A stretch of DNA of 64,000 bases from Prinsepia uniflora (taxonomy: Eukaryota > Streptophyta > Magnoliopsida > Rosales > Rosaceae), in contig CM064871.1 of the NCBI GenBank assembly GCA_032719365.1, forward strand, positions 33,205,566-33,269,565, written 5' to 3'. A program made the position numbers and the translations under genes. Shown one piece after another: positions 33,960-43,722 of this stretch. The notes under the pieces were generated by a model. That model did not search any database. It was given only the letters and a program-made list of their open reading frames with translations, and was not told where the DNA came from. Each line of letters starts with the position of its first letter. Position 1 is the stretch's first letter.

Positions 33960-36866
33960 TGTAACAACCCGTACCTACGGGAAGGGTAAAAATGTAATTT
34001 TTGTGAAGTTTTGTAAAAAGGACGATTTTGCCCTTGTGAATAGTAAACGAAAAGTTGACTTTTTGTACTATTGATTGGATGAGTGTTAGCCTTTGACCGT
34101 GACGTAGGTTAGGACGTCACGAGTCCGTAGACAGGCGGCAGGTTCGATTCGGACAACCGGAGGAAAAGTTATGATGTACGGAAGGTTGGGGGCGTTACCG
34201 TAATTTTGAGTTAAGAGGGGAAATGTTGACTTTTTGGAGGATGTGTGGCTTTCACGTAGACCGAGGACCGTTGGATAGGCCTCGACGTCCTGAGTACAAC
34301 GACAGGCGGCACGCTGTTATCGGACGTCGGACGGAAAAGATACGGGGTCTGGAAAGTCTGAGGGTAAAATGGTAATTTTGTGCAGGAGGGGCATTTTGGT
34401 CATTTTCCCTCAGCCCAATCAGATAAGGGCAAGTGGCAGATATTTTTGGGCTGGCCAATAGCTGATGGACACGTGGGGGACACTAGATGGTTCTGGGAGA
34501 GACTTAAGTGTGCACGGCCACACAATGTGCACGTTCAAACCGTGCATTTTGCTTGAACACAGAGAAACAGAGGGGAACATTTAGGGAGACGGTGATCGAT
34601 TTGGATGCTAGGGAGAGTGAAGTGTGAGTGGAAAGAGAGACAGTGAGGTACGGAGGAGCAGGTGATCATGGTCTGGTGGCGCAACCGTGCACGGAGGCGA
34701 CGTGGTGGACGGTTGGATAATTGGGAGAAACAGAGGAGGTCGTGGACGGTGGTGGCTGTTGTGTTGTGTGGTGGACGGATTCAAGGTACTAGAAGACTCA
34801 GGAGGTTGAGGGGAGTCCCACGAGCACCGTGGTGGGTGACGGTTCTCACGGCGGCGCCGGAATCGAAAGGTAATTTCTTTTACCCTGTTTTTCGTGGATT
34901 TTCATTTGAAGAGTCGTGGACCTAGAGCTAGAATCGAAAGGTTTGGTGAGTGAAGGGAGGTTTAGGGAGGTCCTAGGAGTTGTTTGTGGTGGTTTCCGTG
35001 ACGGGAGGTTCACGGTGGGTGGTGGTTCGACGGCGGGTCCTCTGTACCCTGTTTTAGCCGTGATTTTCAAACTTGAAGTCGTGGACTTCGGGGATGAATC
35101 GACGGATTCTGTGAGTTGGGTAGGACTAAGTAGGGTCCTAGGAAGGTGCTGGTATCACCACCGTGAAGGGGGAAACAGTGGACGGCCGGGAAGGAAAACA
35201 GGGCTCACGGGCAGTGTTTTTCGAGGTTGAAGACGAGGGGTTTCAGGCCGTGATTTCTGGATTTTAGGACTGGGTTTGGTTGCAGGGGACTGGACGAAGC
35301 TAATGGTATTGAAATGGGGAAGAATGGTGGAGGAACGGAGGAGAACCGGTCACGCCGGTTCAACACAGTTGAACCGGGTGACTCGAGGTTGAAGATACAC
35401 TGTAGCAGGCGCGTGAGGCCCACGCGCAGCCACTTTGGGCGGCGCGTGGGGGCGCGTGGGGAGGAATCCGGTCAAGCGTCCAACATGAGTTTAGCCCTAA
35501 ATGTCCTAAGGAATCCAATGGTATAGTTTTCGGGTAAATCGGACGGTGTTACGGAATGGTTCGGGAATCCGTACGGTTTAGGGTGTCGGATTAGAATATT
35601 ATTAAATGCCCGAAAAATTGGGGAAAATAGGGAAGGTATCCTTGATGTTATTGTGACCCTATTTGGTATCTATTGACAGGACGGGAGACACCAGAGACGG
35701 TTGAGGAGCGCACAGAGCGCGAGTTATGTGTTGTAAACTGTGAGTGGACTCTTTCTTACTTCCGAGCATGCCAAACTGTTTTAATTACTGTTTTATGATT
35801 TCTATGTGTGTTTTTATGTCCTGATGATGATTATACGTGATTGAGATGTTTGCACGTTTTTCGAGACGTTTTGGGATTTTGCGCGTTTTTCGAGAAAAGC
35901 TGATTTCCCGATTTTAAAGCTATGTTTGGAGATTTTAATCTATAAGTGTTTCAGAAGATGATAAATGGATTGTGAAACATAAATTGTGATTTAACGTGAG
36001 TTTTGGGTATAAAAGTAGATCTCCGGATTTGGGTTCGGAATGTCGGTTCTGAACGCCGGAAGGGCTTCGAATCGGGGATTTCGAATTCGGATTTGGCGAT
36101 GGATTTTGAATTGGTTTTACACTGGATATGGATTGGATTTGCTGGATATGGATATGGGTTTAAAGACCCGGATTGATATTGATGGGGGACGGGCCCGGAT
36201 TGAGTTTAAAGACTCGGGAGTTTAAAGACTCGGATATTACGATATTACCCCCATAGACCTATTGAGTTTAAAGACTCGGGAGTTTAAAGACTCGGATTTA
36301 TATGTGAGGCCTGGTTGAGTTTAAAGACTCGGATAGGTCCAGCAGGTTTGATCGGGTTATACTCTGGTTTCTTATGATGTTTTATAGTGTATCTGTTTCT
36401 TATGATTGGTTTTATAGTGTTTCTGTTTCTTATGATGTTTCATATTATGACTTTTCTAATACTTCATTGGCATGCCTGGTTTTAAACCGGAGGGAACAAA
36501 TGATTTTATTTCCTTACTTCGATTTGCTGGTAAACGGTTTTAAAACTTTCATTCCTTTTGGTCCACTCACACCTTTTGTTTTTATTTACCTCCAGGTCGT
36601 GGTGATAGCGCTGGGGTGAACGTTGAGGCAGATATCGAGGCATAGGGCATCCGACGTTCTTTCGTTGCGGACTTAGACTTGTAGGACTTTTGGTGCCCAT
36701 TTTGTAGAACTATGCTCTGACTTACTGTTGTATATATTTACTCCTTCGTCTGATGGTTATGCTTATAGTTGTATTAAGTTTATTTTTTGGTCTTGTAAGT
36801 GTGATTGTCAGACGGGAGCAGGGTTCATCCCGAGTATCGAGGTGATATTTGGGACGGGTCCTGACA
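33960..36866 (+). mobile_element. Solo LTR (2.9 kb, TGTAACAACCCGT family) in Athila 3' LTR
   Basis: Starts TGTAACAACCCGT, ends GGGACGGGTCCTGACA, with a perfect TSD aggaa (33955-33959, 36867-36871) made from the Athila 30-bp repeat. There is no second LTR, primer-binding site or coding domain, so it is a solo LTR left by recombination. ORFs across it carry no recognisable domain. The short tandem GAGTTTAAAGACTCGG repeats (36203-36336) recur in the related LTR at 58046-58200. Its termini resemble the chromovirus-type LTR at 42601. Confidence 0.93.
36203..36336 (+). repeat. GAGTTTAAAGACTCGG minisatellite in solo LTR
   Basis: Several copies of a GAGTTTAAAGACTCGG-type unit, self-complementary around TTTAAA. 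The same array type is at 58046-58200 in a related solo LTR. Confidence 0.75.
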
Positions 36867-38104
36867 AGGAATCACTATGCACACCTGACACTATTCACGT
36901 GAATAGTAGCAGATTACATGTCTTTCCTTATTTGCCCTCATGCTTTCTTGCCTATTTAAGCCCTCTTCACTCTCAGAATAGGAGCGCCTCTACACACAAC
37001 AAAGAAATCAGATCTGCTCTTCTTTTTCATTCCCCTTCTCTTCCAGTGAGAAAACCTCAAGAATTCCATAACCATCTCCCTCTTCCATCCTTTTGCATCT
37101 CTTTCCCATGTACCTCAATCTCTCATCATAAAAGCTCCAAAATTCCTTCATCAAATTCGTCATCCATCATCTTTGTGTGTGAAGAAGAAGCTCTTTTCAG
37201 TTCTGGAGAAGAAGACTGCCTTCTACTTAGAGTTTGCTGCATCCATGTCTTTAATTAATGCTTTTATGTTGATTAGATACATGTGTAGCTAATTTCTCAT
37301 CTAGGGTTCTTGATGTAACCATGTAAACTCAGTCTATGTTATGATTGAAGTATTCTGATTTCTACAAACTCTTCTTTGTTTCATTCATTTTAATTATTGA
37401 TTCATATGTGATTCTAGTTCTTGATCACCATTAAGGTTCCATATGCCTAGTTAGATTTAGAGTGCATGCCATGCCTAAGTTTAATTGATTTATGAATGAA
37501 AGAATAGGGTTAGTGAGTACATGCCATGCCACTAAATCTGTTTGGTCATATTTATTTCTTTTCTCATACGTAAAGGCTTTCTAAGAGTAATCTAAAGTAC
37601 ATGCCATACTTAGGTTGCAATTAGAAGGACTAGATAGTGTTCCACATGCCATGGCCTATCTTACTTAAGTGAAAACGATCCTTAGAGCAGGTAGGGAAGA
37701 TCAGGTACTTTAGTCACTGTATTCATAGAATCAAGGTTACATAGGTGAAGTCAAGACCCTAGCTTCCATCTCCATACTTTTCTTAGTCTTTTCTATCTAT
37801 CTTCATTTACTTAAAGTTTTAATTTCAGTTTAATGTCCTTACATATCACAAATCAAAACACAATTCTGTTTTATTTTCAGTTCTTTTAATTCCACTAGTT
37901 AATTGAGTCAGTATAGGGTTATTTAGAGGTAATTGTGAAGCCTAATCAGTCTCTGTGGTTCGACACCCTTACTTGTGCATTACCATTACTACAATAGTAG
38001 TGTATAAGCTAGGATAAATCAACAATATATGATGGAACAAACTCGTTTCATTGATAAATAGACCTTTTGCTTGGTCCAAGAGCATTACAAAATGGCTCTC
38101 GGCC

Positions 38105-38495
38105 AACTAGACTAAACAAAAATTTTCTAGAGAACATGAAGCCCGCTACTACTCTAAGAAATGCACCTCAGCCAACTTGGGATTCTGCTCAGACTTCTTG
38201 GGCTCCTGCTTTCATCCTTATTCTGGTTCAGATGTTCCTCTTTAGTTTACTTCGGCTCTGCCTTTTCATCCTGTTTTCTTCTTATTGTCCTCATCTCCAC
38301 CATTTCAGGAATCAAAGACGAAGTCCTCGACCTTAATTTCCTAGTTGAGCTAGCGTGTCTTGATCGATAGACCTAGGTTATTGAAGAATACGTTCTTGAA
38401 GAAGGCCCAATCGTTGTTGGTGATGTAGTTCTTCTTGATCTTTTTCATCTTAGGGTAATCCTTGAACTCCTCCACCGCCTTCTCTTGGGCACGAA
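38105..38495 (-). repeat. Inverted repeat, left arm
   Basis: The reverse complement aligns with 38970-39350 through shared blocks such as 'cctaagatgaaaaagatcaag', 'aagtctgagcagaatcccaa' and 'gcttcatgtt'. The two arms are diverged (about 80 percent by eye) with small indels. Confidence 0.75.
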
Positions 38496-38669
38496 CTAGG
38501 TAGGACTCCCACGCAGCCTTGACTCACATCTTTTTTCAAGAGTTCATGCTGACTCACATCTTTCTCAGCCGCCACAACTTTGACCTTGAGCTCATCCTCC
38601 TCATACAAGAGTTCATGCTTCAAGTCCTCTTTGGCCTAGACCAGCTCATCCACTTTTCTTTTCTCGGCC

Positions 38670-38945
38670 TCGAGCTGCCGAGTCACATCTTTAGTGGCCT
38701 TGATGGCCAGCTCGGTCACTTGGAGCTTGGGAGCCAGCTCTTCCTCTTGCCTATTTAACTTTTCCTTCTCCCGTAAGGCGGAGACAACCCTTTTCTACGC
38801 TTAGGAAAACTGGAGATAGACCCCGCCAAATCCGTACACACAAAAGCATACGAGTTAAACCGGCACACAACTCTGCACAACAAAAAGACTAGCGAAGCAC
38901 TTATAATGCTAAGCAGGAAGTGTGCCTTCTCCATTTTTTGGTCAC
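38670..38945 (-). repeat. Direct repeat 1 of antisense gene segment
   Basis: Aligns with 39335-39610 through blocks such as 'cagctcttcct', 'ttctcccgtaaggc', 'aactggagatagac' and 'tccattttttggtca'. The intron-end signals kept in the other copy are degraded here. Confidence 0.75.
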
Positions 38946-38969
38946 GCCCCAACCTGGCCCTTGCATGAG

Positions 38970-39350
38970 AATAGGAGGTGGTAGAGTTCAAGGAGTCCCC
39001 TAAGATGAAAAAGATCAAGAGGGACTATGCCACCATTTGCGATTAGGCCTTCTTCAAGAATTTATTCTTCCACAAGCCAGGTTTGTCGATCAAGACACCG
39101 TGGCTCAACTGTGACATAATGGCCGACGACTTTATATCTGATTCATCGAATGGTGGAGATGAGGACAACATGAAGAAAACCAAGGAGGAGAAGACAGAAC
39201 ATAAGCAGATTGAGGAGAAAAAACAGAAGCAGATTGAGGAGGAAAAGCTAGAGCCCAAGAAGTCTGAGCAGAATCCCAAGTCGCCTGAGGTGCATGTTTT
39301 ATAGTAGTAGCGAGCTTCATGTTTTGTAGGAATTTTTTTGTTAACTCACA
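38970..39350 (+). repeat. Inverted repeat, right arm, with short coding remnant
   Basis: Plus-strand copy of the C-terminal module: EFKESPKMKKIKRDYATI, LFFHKPGLSIKTPWLNCDIM, then a charged stretch of EEKTEHKQIEEKKQKQIEEE type, ending at a stop near 39302. The longest open part is 39083-39304 (73 codons). It lies opposite in orientation to its neighbours on both sides, so it is an inverted duplicate and not an independent gene. Confidence 0.7.
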
Positions 39351-39610
39351 TCTCCAGTGGCCTTGAAGGCCAGCTTGGCCTCTTGGAGCTTGGCAGCCAG
39401 CTCTTCCTACTACCTCTTCAGTTTTTCCTTCTCCCGTAAGGCCGAGCCAACCCTCTTCTACGCTTGGGAAAACTGGAGATAGACCTCACCAAACGCCTGC
39501 ACATGAAAGCATAAGAGTTAAACCTGCACATAACTTTGCACAACAAAAAGAAAAATGAAGCACTTACATTGTCAAGTAGGAGGAGCGCCTTATCCATTTT
39601 TTGGTCAAGC
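39335..39610 (-). repeat. Direct repeat 2 of antisense gene segment
   Basis: Counterpart of 38670-38945. It includes a plausible minus-strand intron (39497-39567). Confidence 0.75.
39497..39567 (-). other. Putative intron in antisense gene
   Basis: Minus strand: donor GTAAGT (39567-39562), acceptor GTGCAG (39502-39497), 71 bp, T-rich before the acceptor. Splicing is inferred from sequence only. Confidence 0.5.
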
Positions 39611-39846
39611 GTTTTGGCACAAGTGCCGACCAGCTCGTCGCAGGGGAAACAACTTCCTCAAGCATCATATGGTTGCCGAGGTTCTGGTCGCAGCCGGATT
39701 CGTGACCGACTCCCCATCAGTGAAGAAACCAAGGTTGACATCCTCACCTTGCAAGTTCATCATGTCCCTGATCCTCAAATCAAGCCACAGAGGAGAAAGA
39801 GGCGGTGAGTAACTCGGAGGGGGCATTAGTTTCGACTCTAGTTCGA

Positions 39847-39875
39847 CCCCCCCCCCCCCCCCCCAAAAAAAAAAA
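39847..39875 (+). repeat. C18-A11 homopolymer junction
   Basis: Eighteen C followed by eleven A. In the minus-strand frame it becomes a Phe-Trp-Gly-run. The length is likely unstable or imprecisely called. Confidence 0.9.
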
Positions 39876-40248
39876 CCCTCATGCGCCATCAAAATGCTCT
39901 TGGTCTCCAGTTGGGTCTTTGTGTGCCACGTGTCAAGCGAAAAGACCCTCTCTACCTCGTGCACAATCGATCTGTTATTAGAAGCCCAATCGGGAGTCTT
40001 CGACTTTGGATCAACTCTGTCGCCCGAGTGGTTAGTATATGAGAGATAAGCATCTCTCGGTGTCTTCTTTGCCTTATTTTTCTTCGTAGACAACATCTCT
40101 ACCAACCGACCTATCGCTTCGCCATCCTCAGGAACCCCCTTACACTTTTTCGATCCCTTCGCACCCTTCGGTGAGCTTCGAGCTTCCTTGAACTTGATCT
40201 CCAACATTTCAGCTTCCTTGAGGATCTTGTTGCCAAAGTATTAAGGAA

Positions 40249-40323
40249 CTGAAAAACAGACCGCATACCTAGTAAACACAAATTGAGAAATAGAAGATCA
40301 ACACAATTAGGTGATAGACTTAC
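40249..40323 (-). other. Putative intron in antisense gene
   Basis: Minus strand: donor GTAAGT (40323-40318), pyrimidine-rich GTCTGTTTTTCAG acceptor ending at 40249, 75 bp. Confidence 0.55.
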
Positions 40324-40470
40324 GATCATTTGAATCTATCAGCCTAGTGTTGTACTAAAACCCAAGCAACAAAAAGATGATTCAGTTTTACTCTAGGTTA
40401 TCCAAATCGGACTTCACTTTCTTGATTATCTATTTGCCCTCCTACGAAATCTCCTTGGTTGGAAATAAGC

Positions 40471-40575
40471 CTGCACACTGAGCGACAGTCAGCATAAAAA
40501 TAATAATTAACAAAAATTATACCAAAAAAGAAAGGCAGACAAGGCCAACACAACAAGGCCGAGACGACTCAACAC
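40471..40575 (-). other. Possible intron in antisense gene
   Basis: Minus strand: weak donor GTGTTG (40575-40570), acceptor AGTGTGCAG ending at 40471, T-rich interior. Less certain than the other two. Confidence 0.35.
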
Positions 40576-41331
40576 CTTCAGTTTGAAACTCGCCACTATT
40601 GGCCCCCTCGGTGCTCACCTCCCAGTCGCCACCGACCAAGCAGAACATTGTCTTGTATGACTTCTGCGTGGTCAGCAAGTCATGAATAAACTCACCCCTT
40701 TTGGTCTACTTCTAGCACCAAATGTAGATCCACCCAGCGTTTTGCTATAGAAAGCCAACTAATAATGATACATGAGCTGAGCATAGGTTGGCTTGGGTTT
40801 CTTTGCCCACCAGAAGGTCGTGTAGAATGAGCATAGAAAAATCCACACAATGGGGTTCAATTGGTCGAGTGAAACCCCCATCCTCTTCACCATCTTCCGA
40901 AACCACGGGTGAAGCGGATGACAAACACTGTAGTGCATCAGCTCTGGATAGAACAAAGCCATACTGGCAATGAGGGGGGTGTTGCTCGGCACCTCACCTT
41001 TGGCTGGCAACCTAAGTACGACCGATTTAGGCACCCCAAACTCATGTTGAGGCTTCCTTAAACCCTTATCGGTCTCCTTATTGACCATTTTATCCGCTAT
41101 GAATGCGGTCTTAGTAATCAGTATCGCATCCAAGACCGACGACTTTTTAGACGAGCCGACCTTAGGAATGCAAAGTGTGCCCTTCCAATGACTATGTGCC
41201 AGATTTAAAGCCATATATACTAATTTTTTAGCTATGATTTTGGCATCGATTGGACTATGGCGACCGCCTGACCTATCGATTACCTCTACTTTATGAATCG
41301 ACCCCTCTTCACGACCAGAGCTCTTGGCCAC

Positions 41332-42595
41332 CTCTTATCTCTTACTTCTTTCGAGCTTGATTCATCCTCACTTTCGGATGACGATGGATCGTCGACCTAT
41401 GAGTAAAAACACTCCTTTTCCACCATCAAGTCACTAGCCTCAAACATCTAAAAAACCGAAAAGGAAGACAACACAACTTAGAGGATCTGAGCAGAAACTC
41501 ACTCAAGTTCATACCCAATTTTTTATACAACACTACTTGAATAAAAAAAGTTAGAAGAATGATCACTTACTATGTTTTTTTTTTTGCGATGTAGACAACC
41601 GATCAGAAATCACAAAAACTTGAGCACCGTCGCAGAGAACTTACCGGAAATCAACTTCACAAATGAGAGCACTTCTTCCAAAAATTCAAAATGCAAAGTG
41701 AGAAAGCCGGTGGAGGACCCCTCATATTTGTAGAGAATGGCACGGACCACGAGGCATCACCTCCCTCAACGGTCGACGCATGTCTCATCTGCACAAATCT
41801 GACCGACGCATGTCGCTTATCCAACCAAGAAGGCCAAATGTCTGAAGTCATGGCCATCCATCTTCGCAAAGGCCAACCGACCTCGAACAAGTCAGCCGAC
41901 CAGTAGTACTCAGCTAGCCGACTCCTTGCCCATACCACCAAACCACGCAAACCGCTCGGCGGATGCATGTCAACCCAATGTATGATGCCATACCTCACGT
42001 ATGACTCACTCTAGACTGAATCCGTGTAAATCCCACCAAGCTATGCTGACTACTTTACGGAAGAACCACACATCGAGTCTTATTACATCCACACCACCTG
42101 GGCTGACTCAACCACACCGAGTCTCATGGCCTCCACACCATCTGGATTGATACAACCACACCGACTGACATAGATGGTTGAGACGTCACACCGGTCGGCC
42201 TCCACCTAGAAACCGACCACTACTCATTCCCGAACAAGGGATGTGAACAGCTGTGCGAACTCTCTCGACCAAGGGACTTAGGGGACTACAAGTAAACTTC
42301 CCAGCGATTCTGGAAGAATGAGACAAGTCCCTAATTGATAAATTCCACCTGGGTCAAGAGAATAGAGGACTTCGGTTAACACCATACTGAACCAGACTCA
42401 CCGGACTATATACCTAAAGCTCAAACACCCAACATAGGCCGAGCCCACATAGCCTATGCAACCCTAACAAAGAGCTAAAGATGGGATGGCATGTGGAAGC
42501 ATCTACACCCTCGATATGCATTCCACCTATCAGCACGTAAAATGAAGAGCATTTTTCCTACATCGAAACGATCAGAAACGAATACCTCACTCACC
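41332..42595. other. Non-coding distal part of Tat element
   Basis: No recognisable gene. It contains a poly-T run (41575-41585) and a short repeated phrase 'atccacaccacctgg / ctccacaccatctgg' (42087-42135). A purine-rich stretch near 42268-42282 (GGGACTTAGGGGACT) could be a polypurine tract, with the 3' LTR after it. There is no second LTR in the window to test this. The stretch continues at 54902 after the chromovirus insertion. Confidence 0.4.
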
Positions 42596-42600
42596 CATAT

Positions 42601-43306
42601 TGACAGGACCTATTCCGACTACCCATTAGTAATCGTGCAGGTCCTACTCCCGTCTGACACGTACACAACAATAGACTAGAACAGGGATAAAGTAACATAC
42701 ATATACTATATTTAAACCACTCCAACCAGTTAACAGTAAATACAGAGCAGTCACGACTGTACAATATGTTACAACAACAAAAGAACCTACTCTAATAAAA
42801 CGAGATTAAATGGCAGCGGATATGATATGCCTCTCTTCGTAGACTAGCCCCAACGCCTATGCATCCGGCCTAGAGGATCAGTAAAACATCAAAAGTGTGA
42901 GTGGAAAAATATAAATAAGTTATGAACTCATTTTCCGAAATCAATAGTTTACCCCTCCATTTTATAAAGCATGCATGCATAATTAGTGAAATCATTTATT
43001 TTAAGTAAAAAAGTATATAATAAACTTTTGGACACAAGAACTATTAAACTGCCAACAGTCTAAGTCTTGTAAAGTGTGAATAGTTTGTAAATTCGTCTAT
43101 GACCGGTAACTTCCTCTTTCGACGTTCGATCTCAGCGTGCCGCCTGTCTATGGACTCGTCAACTCCCAATCTACGTAATGTGTCTTGGTCAATTTCCAAA
43201 TAATCTCTCGGGTCAAAAGTTAATATTTTCCCCTTCCAAGGCCAAAATGATAGTTTTACATTCAATTTTCCGAATTTATATTTTCTTAAAAGTCTAGGTT
43301 GTTACA
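42601..43306 (-). repeat. Chromovirus 3' LTR with large internal deletion
   Basis: 706 bp. Both ends align with the 5' LTR (53383-54896, 1514 bp), but about 800 bp in the middle are missing; alignment breaks near 43050 and resumes near 43160. Confidence 0.9.
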
Positions 43307-43320
43307 ATCTACCCCCTTTA
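43307..43320 (-). other. Polypurine tract
   Basis: Minus strand TAAAGGGGGTAGAT directly before the 3' LTR start TGTAACAACC. Confidence 0.9.
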
Positions 43321-43717
43321 CAAAAATTTCGTCCCCGAAATTCATTCTTAAAAATGTAATTCCTCCATAATCCTTTCACTAGAGGGGTAACCTTATTCCG
43401 TAATATTTTCTATTTTTAGTTTTGAATTTGTACCAGCTTTTCCTCAAAGCTCAAATCTGTTATGAGTTTCAACGGATGTTCTTCTAGAACATGTGATTCC
43501 TCCCGTACGTACGTCCGAAGCATCGAAACATGGAACACATCATGTGATCTCGAAAGCGCTTGGGCAAAGATAATTTGTTTGCAACAGCGCCAATTCTTTC
43601 TATAATCTCCTATGGCCCAATGTAATGGGGACTCAACTTCCCACGTCTGCCAAATCGTACAATACCCTTCCAAGGGGATAGCTTCAGAAAAAGCTAGTCT
43701 CCCACTGCAAACTCTAT
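43321..43717 (-). pseudogene. Chromovirus pol C-terminus with chromodomain remnant
   Basis: Frame 43673-43416 gives LHWAIGDYRKNWR (a degraded GPY/F module), DVFHVSMLRTY and TDLSFEEKLVQIQN. After a frameshift, KILRNKVTPLVKGLWRNY follows (about 43410-43345), the start of the C-terminal chromodomain of Tekay/Del integrases (usually '...NKxIPLVKVLWxNH..EEATWE'). The domain is cut short and shifted. In intact relatives it directs integration to heterochromatin. Confidence 0.8.
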
Positions 43718-43722
43718 GGCTC

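Larger units (their letters stand above)
24765..38024 (+). mobile_element. Athila-type Ty3/gypsy element, nearly complete
   Basis: 5' LTR 24765-26211, tRNA-Asp primer-binding site 26216-26233, gag from 26341, a long protease-RT-RNaseH-integrase frame to 31929, a ~1.7 kb untranslated tail, a polypurine tract, and a 3' LTR 33669-38024 that carries a 2.9 kb solo LTR. TSD atata is exact at 24760-24764 and 38025-38029. It sits inside the Tat element. Gag has two frameshifts and the RT catalytic pair is altered, so this copy is probably not autonomous. I see no env-like frame in the tail. Confidence 0.95.
33669..38024 (+). repeat. Athila 3' LTR, split by a solo LTR
   Basis: Left part 33669-33959 and right part 36872-38024. 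Without the 2907-bp insertion and its TSD copy the LTR is 1444 bp, matching the 5' LTR. It ends AAATCAACA followed by TSD atata. Confidence 0.93.
38030..38945 (-). pseudogene. Tat antisense gene, 3' part (partial duplicate)
   Basis: On the minus strand the sequence near 38520-38345 reads AWESYLVRAQEKAVEEFKDYPKMKKIKKNYITNNDWAFFKNVFFNNLG (here split for length: a basic, charged C-terminal module). An acidic, lysine-rich tail and a 3' region follow, with AATGAAAC near 38050. Upstream pieces (38945-38670) are a diverged direct repeat of 39335-39610. It resembles the C-terminal part of plant 'gypsy-type transposon' proteins encoded antisense downstream of pol in Tat elements. Frames are broken, with no single ORF. 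The product's function is unknown. Confidence 0.5.
39335..41331 (-). pseudogene. Tat antisense gene: gypsy-type transposon protein with introns
   Basis: The clearest frame is 41331-40759 (190 codons). It contains LRLPAKGEVPSNTPLIASMALFY, HPLHPWFRKMVKRMGVSLDQLNPIVW and TTFWWAKKPKPTYAQL. Further downstream on the same strand come GWIYIWC and SYKTMFCLVGGDWEV. This pattern (hydrophobic 'HPFFR..L...G....QLNP..W', then 'WK.RFF.V.GDWE') fits the family annotated in plants as putative gypsy-type transposon protein (Transposase_28-like). Later coding pieces are 40329-40111 and 40207-39665, rich in Lys/Ser. Minus-strand introns can be proposed at 40575-40471, 40323-40249 and 39567-39497. The gene lies antisense to pol between the tandem array and the element end, as described for extra antisense ORFs in Tat/Grande elements. 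Its biochemical role is unknown. Confidence 0.6.

Noticed and set aside
34662..34925. Arg-rich 87-codon ORF and its neighbours
   Set aside because: Inside the 33960-36866 solo LTR, GC-rich low-complexity, no family recognised.
42268..42282. Tat polypurine tract and 3' LTR start
   Set aside because: GGGACTTAGGGGACT is suggestive, but there is no second LTR in the window to confirm it.
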